Shown: one piece after another, positions 62,201 to 64,000 of the stretch
How positions within the stretch are numbered: position 1 is the stretch's first letter
Layout of the letters: each line of letters starts with the position of its first letter
Assembly (NCBI RefSeq): GCF_907165205.1
Contig: NC_058196.1
Location: 29,678,501 to 29,742,500 of the forward strand
Direction of reading: 5' to 3'
DNA: 64,000 nucleotides
DNA from: Coccinella septempunctata
Taxonomy: Eukaryota > Arthropoda > Insecta > Coleoptera > Coccinellidae
Made by a program: the position numbers and the translations under genes
Notes under the pieces: model-generated
Database searches by the model: none
What the model was told of the DNA's origin: nothing
What the model saw: only the letters and a program-made list of their open reading frames with translations

Positions 62201-62678
62201 CCTTCGGGATTTTCAAGCAGAAAATAATTGTGCAGCCGCCTTAAAACGATAAAGATTCATATGGACAGAATCAAAATCTATGGTCCAGATACCAGACAAT
62301 CAGTTTATTATTATTATCATTATAAATTCGATAAGAGCCAAGACTAATACCTATAAAAGCTCAGAAAATTAAAACTTTAAACATTGTCACACTGTGATGA
62401 ATATCATTAAAAAAAAAACAAAAAAGAAACTGAAAACAACAAAAATCATCCAAATAGCAGAAGAACAACCCAGAAGAAACACTAAGTTTGTTGAGCTTTA
62501 TCAATTATTTGTTGTTCCAGAGGTCCTCAACCACGCGATCAACAAAATAAAGGAGGAGAAAGGTCCAATAACCGCCAGAAACGACTACATGAACATTTCT
62601 GCAAATCCATGTTGTAGCAATGATTCCTCATCGTCTCACGAATACATGAACTTCAGGACGCCGACCAGTATAAAATAA
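31673..62678 (+). CDS. stumps: Stumps/Dof FGF-receptor adaptor (14 exons, 1010 aa)
   Basis: Exons: 31673-32273, 53773-53911, 54205-54437, 54501-54679, 54736-55032, 58251-58392, 60177-60367, 60426-60504, 60559-60729, 60838-61156, 61249-61540, 61712-61855, 62042-62129, 62521-62678. All 13 introns are GT-AG, every phase matches, and the exons sum to 3033 nt (1010 aa plus stop), close to the size I recall for fly Dof. Domain order is a Ser-rich N-terminus (1-200), TIR-like region (about 209-380), DBB/TIG-like domain (385-483), ankyrin repeats (about 530-600), coiled coil (about 730-795), and a C-terminal tail with YMN motifs at 981 and 1000. This is the Dof/BCAP/BANK layout. In flies the cytoplasmic protein links the receptors Heartless and Breathless to Ras/MAPK signalling. 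Intron 1 is 21.5 kb and full of repeats. Confidence 0.92.
32801..33228. repeat. Tandem repeat, 180-bp unit with telomere-like CCTAA motifs
   Basis: TATTTGAAATGTCAGGCGTA recurs at 32801, 32981 and 33162, giving about 2.4 copies. Each complete unit ends with AACCTAACCTAACCTAACTT, the complement of insect telomere TTAGG repeats. Units are almost identical, so the duplication is recent. It lies just inside stumps intron 1. Confidence 0.9.
33767..33843. repeat. Minisatellite of GACAACTGACA-type units
   Basis: Seven to eight imperfect 10-11 bp units such as GACAGCTGACA and GACAACTGACA run head to tail. Confidence 0.85.
33844..35758. other. stumps intron 1, featureless part
   Basis: No conserved frame, repeat partner or regulatory motif that I could support. 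Enhancers may lie here but cannot be seen by eye. Confidence 0.4.
35759..35992 (-). pseudogene. Decayed Tc1-like transposase fragment
   Basis: The minus strand reads NERPRSGRPRSTTQAQDRFL and then STLGEPLSTSLLMLQRLFKA. The GRPRSTT-QDRF block is the linker between the two HTH units of Tc1-like transposases. The upstream part still shows VREMLRISLKLV, a possible first HTH, but in another frame with stops. It belongs to a different lineage from the three Tc1 copies in this window. Confidence 0.65.
36860..37075. repeat. Dispersed tandem repeat, inverted relative of 44815-45115
   Basis: Two units of about 165 bp share CCCCATC-TTTT-GGAATTTTTCG-AGGT and ATTCTGAAAGAGCAAC. The same sequence in reverse orientation occurs at 44815-45115 (GTTGCTCTTTCAGAATATG, CCTTCGAAAAATTCC). 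Confidence 0.6.
37076..39719. other. stumps intron 1, featureless part
   Basis: AT-rich sequence with short chance frames. A somewhat GC-richer patch around 38850-39330 shows no recognisable protein on either strand. Confidence 0.4.
39720..40691. repeat. Tandem duplication, copy 1
   Basis: Begins GACATTATTCTAAGGTCTTC and is repeated head to tail from 40692. It contains a MITE-like segment bounded by CCCGTTTGCACC (39752) and GGTGCAAACGGG (about 40258), then a piece of LINE reverse transcriptase on the minus strand. Copy 1 has lost about 70 bp around the right MITE end that copy 2 keeps. Confidence 0.85.
40692..41748. repeat. Tandem duplication, copy 2
   Basis: Collinear with 39720-40691 with small indels. 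It retains the longer MITE right side (AAGCGTCCATCAACTTTAAA to GGTGCAAACGGGCC) and the RT remnant. A short insertion (GATGAAAAAATG) near the end separates it from copy 1. Confidence 0.85.
41478..41675 (-). pseudogene. LINE reverse transcriptase remnant
   Basis: The frame includes WKPVTSGVSQGSVLGPLFSF, the non-LTR reverse-transcriptase block GVxQGSVLGPLLF just before the catalytic YxDD motif. The catalytic motif itself is missing: sequence after FSF is scrambled. A shifted copy of the same fragment is at about 40500-40735 in the first duplicate. Family (jockey-like or similar) is not certain. Confidence 0.7.
42461..42597. repeat. Compact 137-bp hairpin
   Basis: Left arm from GCTGTATTCGGGTTCGGCTT and right arm AAGCCGAACCCGAATACAGC pair over about 54 bp with few mismatches and a loop of about 29 nt. 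It may be a miniature foldback element or an RNA hairpin. No target duplication is obvious. Confidence 0.8.
42814..43899. mobile_element. Possible DNA element with about 35-bp inverted ends
   Basis: TCCATTCACTTTTAGTTTAG continuing to GGTTGGCCATGG is matched in reverse complement by CATGGCCAACCGACTGCTAA onward at 43862. There is no transposase inside. Precise ends and target duplication are unresolved. Confidence 0.5.
44081..44114. repeat. Short palindrome
   Basis: A 34-bp near-perfect palindrome (CCATAGAC ... GTCTATGG around an AATAATATATTATT core). It could be a cruciform-prone site or the scar of a small element. Confidence 0.7.
44815..45115. repeat. Tandem repeat, about 180-bp unit
   Basis: ACTAGAAGAGTTGCTCTT and CAGAATATGTATCACGTTTAG occur twice, 180 bp apart, each followed by GGAAGATAAAT and TTCGAAAAATTCC. 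This is the reverse-orientation relative of 36860-37075. Confidence 0.75.
45116..46903. other. stumps intron 1, featureless part
   Basis: No gene or repeat that I can support, apart from a solo TA-CAGGGTG terminus at about 46287-46295. Confidence 0.4.
46906..48398 (-). mobile_element. Tc1-like transposon, copy B
   Basis: The 1493-bp element has the same CACTGCGCAAAAAATTAACG ends as copy A, TA on both sides, and about 95% similarity by eye. It lies in stumps intron 1. The transposase is broken, so it could move only with help from another copy. Confidence 0.93.
47120..48122 (-). pseudogene. Broken Tc1-like transposase, copy B
   Basis: The N-terminal part (48122 to about 47725) is open. A 1-nt loss near 47725 shifts frame into 47724-47461 (MDFAREHIHWEEADWERVLF). 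A deletion of about 28 nt near 47482, relative to copy A, shifts it again into 47461-47120 (PFAPYIGENFIFMDDNARPH). It keeps the EVEVSRMEWPA stretch and the IQLGE segment missing from copy A, but has lost one codon after WPA. Confidence 0.88.
48401..48428. repeat. Solo right terminus of the CAGGGTGG MITE
   Basis: TTTGTACGAGTCAAAGACTC followed by ACCCTGTA matches the right end of 8482-9094. It abuts the TA at the end of Tc1 copy B, but the other flank of Tc1-B shows no MITE sequence. Confidence 0.75.
49215..50169. mobile_element. Foldback element, CAGGGTGGTC family, copy 1
   Basis: The 955-bp near-palindrome has arms of about 450 bp meeting near 49700 (ATTCTCATG...GAAATCGCCAAAATTTG both ways). 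It is flanked by TA. The end reads CAGGGTGGTCAAGATCGTAA and its inverted counterpart TTACGATCTGGACCAGCCTG. Open frames of about 120-160 codons occur in the arms because each arm encodes the same sequence. Probably non-coding. Confidence 0.88.
50185..51745 (-). mobile_element. Tc1-like transposon, second family, intact
   Basis: The 1561-bp element has inverted ends CACTCAGGGGCAAAATTAAC / GTTAATTTTGCCTCTGAGTG (about 28 of 29 bp match), flanked by TA. It carries a complete transposase on the minus strand. It lies 15 bp from the foldback element before it. Confidence 0.93.
50423..51442 (-). CDS. Tc1-like DD34E transposase (339 aa, intact)
   Basis: The start is taken at MPLDAAGAAKAVALADAGFS because the 32 codons upstream lack family resemblance. 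HTH about residues 5-45, linker RRPGQGRRR (50-58), second HTH about 60-115, catalytic domain with D150 (FTDESRI), D241 (MHDNARAH) and E276 (LNPIEHVW). Exactly 34 residues lie between D241 and E276. It ends RGGNTRY, typical of this family. No stop or frameshift. It is a plausible active enzyme. Confidence 0.93.
   Translation of the reverse strand: MPLDAAGAAKAVALADAGFSQRRIGRLLGYPRTTIQDAIRRYRDTGLYTRRPGQGRRRCTSERDDRYIFSNVMRNRFTTASEARNRLFEVRNVSVILRTIRRRLAERDFRAYRPARVPELTTMHRRARLEFAREHINWTSEQWKAVLFTDESRIALRHPDGRQRVYRRRGERFAEGCLVQTVGFEGGSIMVWAGIAYDARTELVVFDRGSVDAHRYVTEVLEQHVIPFAPLIGDNFILMHDNARAHTSREVTEYLDDVNIQRLPWPARSPDLNPIEHVWNNLKRRIRSRVPVPTTMSELKAAAFEEWENIPQRDIQNIMDGLPNRLQEVIRARGGNTRY
51748..53772. 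other. stumps intron 1, 3' part
   Basis: AT-rich and without recognised genes. CACCCTGTA motifs at 52609 and 52932 resemble the reverse ends of the CAGGGTG elements but have no partner end here. Confidence 0.4.
53773..54679 (+). CDS. stumps: stumps exons 2-4 (TIR-like region)
   Basis: Exon 2 (53773-53911) begins TALRRTNMEDILMVSLRC. Exon 3 (54205-54437) carries LQLVVLCPGLLDYISEHPEN and ALLLGVSDDDITEVHRK. Exon 4 (54501-54679) starts ALPTYFKWQRMTVGQDQDEN. The pattern of hydrophobic strands (DILMVS, LQLVVLCP, TLALLLG) is that of the TIR-like fold at the front of BCAP and Dof. The intron between exons 3 and 4 is only 63 nt, has no stop and keeps the frame. Confidence 0.9.
54736..55032 (+). CDS. 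stumps: stumps exon 5 (DBB/TIG-like domain)
   Basis: Ninety-nine codons, phase 0 at both ends, run from GQNSVFILLAYPLQKEDSIK to LSNHPVEFMCQ. Alternating beta-strand pattern and the SNHPVEFMCQ tail match the Dof/BCAP/BANK domain, which in Dof mediates receptor binding and self-association. A GTTAGT donor follows. The frame stays open for 27 more codons into the intron, which should not be taken as protein. Confidence 0.9.
55033..56064. other. stumps intron 5, 5' part
   Basis: No gene or repeat recognised. Confidence 0.5.
56065..57061. mobile_element. Nested foldback element with two plus two units
   Basis: Two direct units of about 250 bp (CTTGCCAGGCCAATTATGTC and CTTGCCAGGCCAATTTATGT) are followed by two inverted ones (AATTGGCCTGGCAAGTTTTC, AATTGGCCTGGCAAGTTTCA). 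The element is flanked by TA; ends read CGGGGTGACAATTT and AAATTGTTACACTG. It lies in stumps intron 5 and has no coding frame. Confidence 0.85.
57064..58250. other. stumps intron 5, 3' part
   Basis: A minus frame at 57645-57301 and plus frames around 57208 overlap in a GC-richer patch, but none resembles a known protein. No splice chain connects them. Confidence 0.4.
58251..60367 (+). CDS. stumps: stumps exons 6-7 (helical linker and ankyrin repeats)
   Basis: Exon 6 (58251-58392, acceptor GTTTTTTCAG) encodes TLGFTPADRENLDNWLVHNF and QKNLPPHFSLLA. Exon 7 (60177-60367) encodes YPTLLHFSAKFGLEKLALQL and then DFTPAEIAEQNNHCELAASL, which are two ankyrin-type helix pairs. The 1.8-kb intron between them contains a foldback element (58487-59426). 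Confidence 0.9.
58487..59426. mobile_element. Foldback element, CAGGGTGGTC family, copy 2
   Basis: The 940-bp copy of 49215-50169 is again flanked by TA, with ends CAGGGTGGTCCAGATCGTAA and TTACGATCTGGACCACGCTG. It lacks about 20 bp (the TTTCAAGCAGTGTGAA part) in the right arm. It lies in stumps intron 6. Confidence 0.88.
59429..60176. other. stumps intron 6, 3' part
   Basis: A 138-codon frame (59529-59945) lies here but has no domain and no splice signals linking it to stumps, so it is treated as chance. Confidence 0.5.
60426..62678 (+). CDS. stumps: stumps exons 8-14 (coiled coil and tyrosine-bearing tail)
   Basis: Seven exons are split by introns of 54 to 391 nt. Exon 8 has a His-rich HHHDDHHN. 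Exon 9 has VEYLVPKNHEDFYKL and a Pro/Ser stretch. Exon 10 ends in a charged coiled coil (KVQKELLEIINDFK through EEWKNRNDVQKSF). Exon 11 is Ser-rich. Exon 13 has DQYYIQFPPSGLPV. Exon 14 holds DYMNIS and EYMNFR before TAA. YxN is the Grb2/Drk SH2 consensus, so these tyrosines are likely phosphorylation and docking sites (inference). Confidence 0.88.
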
Positions 62679-63381
62679 ATTCAAAACGAAAATACGTTTA
62701 AGTATTTTTTGTATCTATGTGACTGTGAAAATTGTTTAGTACATAGTTTATTTATAACTTTTTTGATATAATTTATGTTATTTTATATATTTGTATTTGA
62801 ATATTTGTATATTGTTACTATAGTATTAAAAATACCATCTTCGTATTTCTTATTTAACTTACATCCATTACAAACTCTCTTTAGTGAAATATTTTATCTT
62901 CTTGTTGAAAAGAGCGTAGAACATCAACGAAGAAGAGTGAGAAAATCTGTGGTCAAGGAACATAATTAGTTCCAACGCACGATACATTGGAACTACTGAA
63001 GCAGTCATAGAAAAAAAGCCCTTTCTTGTCTATGAACTGGAAGCAGTGTTCATAGAAGACAACGTCTAGAACATAGAGCAGACCTTATTTTGTTAAAAAT
63101 CGTACGTGACTTTCATCGCATCATCGTATTCTTTGTGTGACAGAATTATCATCACGTTGTGTGTCAGTCGAAGTGATGTTCAGTTAAATTTTCGGCACGT
63201 TTCAAATAAAAATATCCTGACGATGAAAGAATCCGTCAGTAATAGTTTCGTTTCGAATTGATTCAACATTTCCGTGCCATGGAAATCATATTTAGGAGCA
63301 CGTTTGATTTATTCCTTCCGTTGAAAAAAGTTTGAAGCATTTAACCGTACCATTATTATCTAATAACTTGAGTGTTCAAAA
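62679..63381. other. stumps 3' UTR and prel upstream region
   Basis: About 700 bp contains the end of stumps and the start of prel. A TCAGTCG initiator-like motif at 63164 may mark a prel start, but support is weak. Confidence 0.4.
62825..62830 (+). terminator. Candidate stumps poly(A) signal
   Basis: ATTAAA, the common variant signal, lies about 147 nt after the stop in a T-rich stretch. An AATAAA overlapping the stop codon (62674-62679) is too close to be the main signal. Confidence 0.35.
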
Positions 63382-64000
63382 ATGGTCAAATTTTTTCAAC
63401 AAACCACTACATTTAATTATAGCTGGGACCAGGTTGCCCAAGGATTTTGGAGAAGATATCCTAATCCAAACAGGTAATATTCGTTATTTTGTAAATATCG
63501 AATAATTTGATAGTATTGAAGTGGGTGCAGCCAAATTAGGGATATTCTACTTCTAAATTTGTGGTTGTTTCTGTTTTTCAGCAAACATGTTTTAACTGAA
63601 GATACAGTTGAAAGGAGAATAACTCCCGATGGGCAATTGGTCACTAAAAGACTGTTGAGTAAAACCAATTCCATTCCGAAATGGGCTGAGAGATTTGTAC
63701 AAAAGGCCCTGGTTAACATTATTGAAGAATCGATTGTCGATCCAAAGACGAAAACCCTAACAACATACACAAGAAACTTAGGATACACCAAAGTTCTGGT
63801 ATGCTCTTAGCCTTCAATCTGATATGTTTTGATCATTTATTTTCTTTTTTTTATACATAACAGTTCTTATAGTCTGAAAGTTTGATGTTCTTATTGGATA
63901 CTTTCAATTATTGCTTGCATTATCGAAGTTTTCCACATCTTTACAGTCTGTGACAGAAAAAGTTGTCTATAAGGAGAGCAGTGAAAATCCAGGAAAAACT
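63382..64000 (+). CDS. prel: PRELI-domain lipid-transfer protein (5' part, cut by window end)
   Basis: Exon 1 is 63382-63473 (MVKFFQQTTTFNYSWDQVAQ), exon 2 63582-63798, exon 3 from 63947 to the window edge. Phases 2 and 0 match and the introns are 108 and 148 nt. The translation carries PRELI/MSF1 hallmarks: FNYSWDQVAQGFWRRYPNP, HVLTEDTVERR, LLSKTN-IPKWAERF, VEESIVDP-like IIEESIVDPKTKTLTTYTRN. PRELI proteins carry phosphatidic acid across the mitochondrial intermembrane space with a TRIAP1 partner, toward cardiolipin synthesis. About 121 residues are visible, so the C-terminal half is missing only because the window ends. Confidence 0.93.

Overview
This is a eukaryotic, AT-rich, insect-type window. 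The evidence is spliced genes with GT-AG introns from about 55 bp to 21.5 kb, TTAGG-like telomere motifs, and many Tc1/mariner-type elements. A beetle is my best guess, but nothing in the sequence fixes the order. I saw no bacterial genes, CRISPR array, rRNA or tRNA.

Three host genes can be assembled exon by exon with matching splice phases. (1) 499-9893, minus strand: a four-exon DNAJC12/Jdp J-domain co-chaperone (171 aa). (2) 31673-62678, plus strand: a 14-exon stumps (Dof/BCAP/BANK family) FGF-receptor adaptor of 1010 aa, whose first intron is about 21.5 kb. (3) 63382 to the window end, plus strand: the first three exons of a PRELI-domain gene (prel), cut off by the window. Jdp and stumps are divergent, with about 21.8 kb of mostly repeat-derived DNA between them. 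prel starts about 0.7 kb after stumps and runs the same way.

Most of the rest is mobile DNA in introns and intergenic space. There are two related Tc1-like elements (4565-6073, open transposase frame; 46906-48398, broken) and one Tc1-like element of another family with an intact DD34E transposase (50185-51745). There are three decayed mariners (20998-22190, 23991-24640, 28479-29744). A P-superfamily element with 28-bp perfect terminal repeats, an 8-bp target duplication and a spliced THAP-domain fragment lies at 15783-17385. Several MITE families are flanked by TA. Long foldback elements lie at 2883-3752, 49215-50169, 56065-57061 and 58487-59426. There are also tandem repeats, including a 180-bp unit with telomere-like CCTAA motifs, and a 1-kb tandem duplication carrying a LINE reverse-transcriptase remnant.

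The host genes are not an operon. Jdp would act as a cytosolic Hsp70 co-chaperone, Stumps as an FGF-receptor signalling adaptor, and Prel as a mitochondrial lipid-transfer protein. The most notable unexplained items are the P-type element, the paired foldback elements whose open frames recur in both arms, the nested foldback in stumps intron 5, and a stop-free 63-bp intron inside the stumps TIR-like region.
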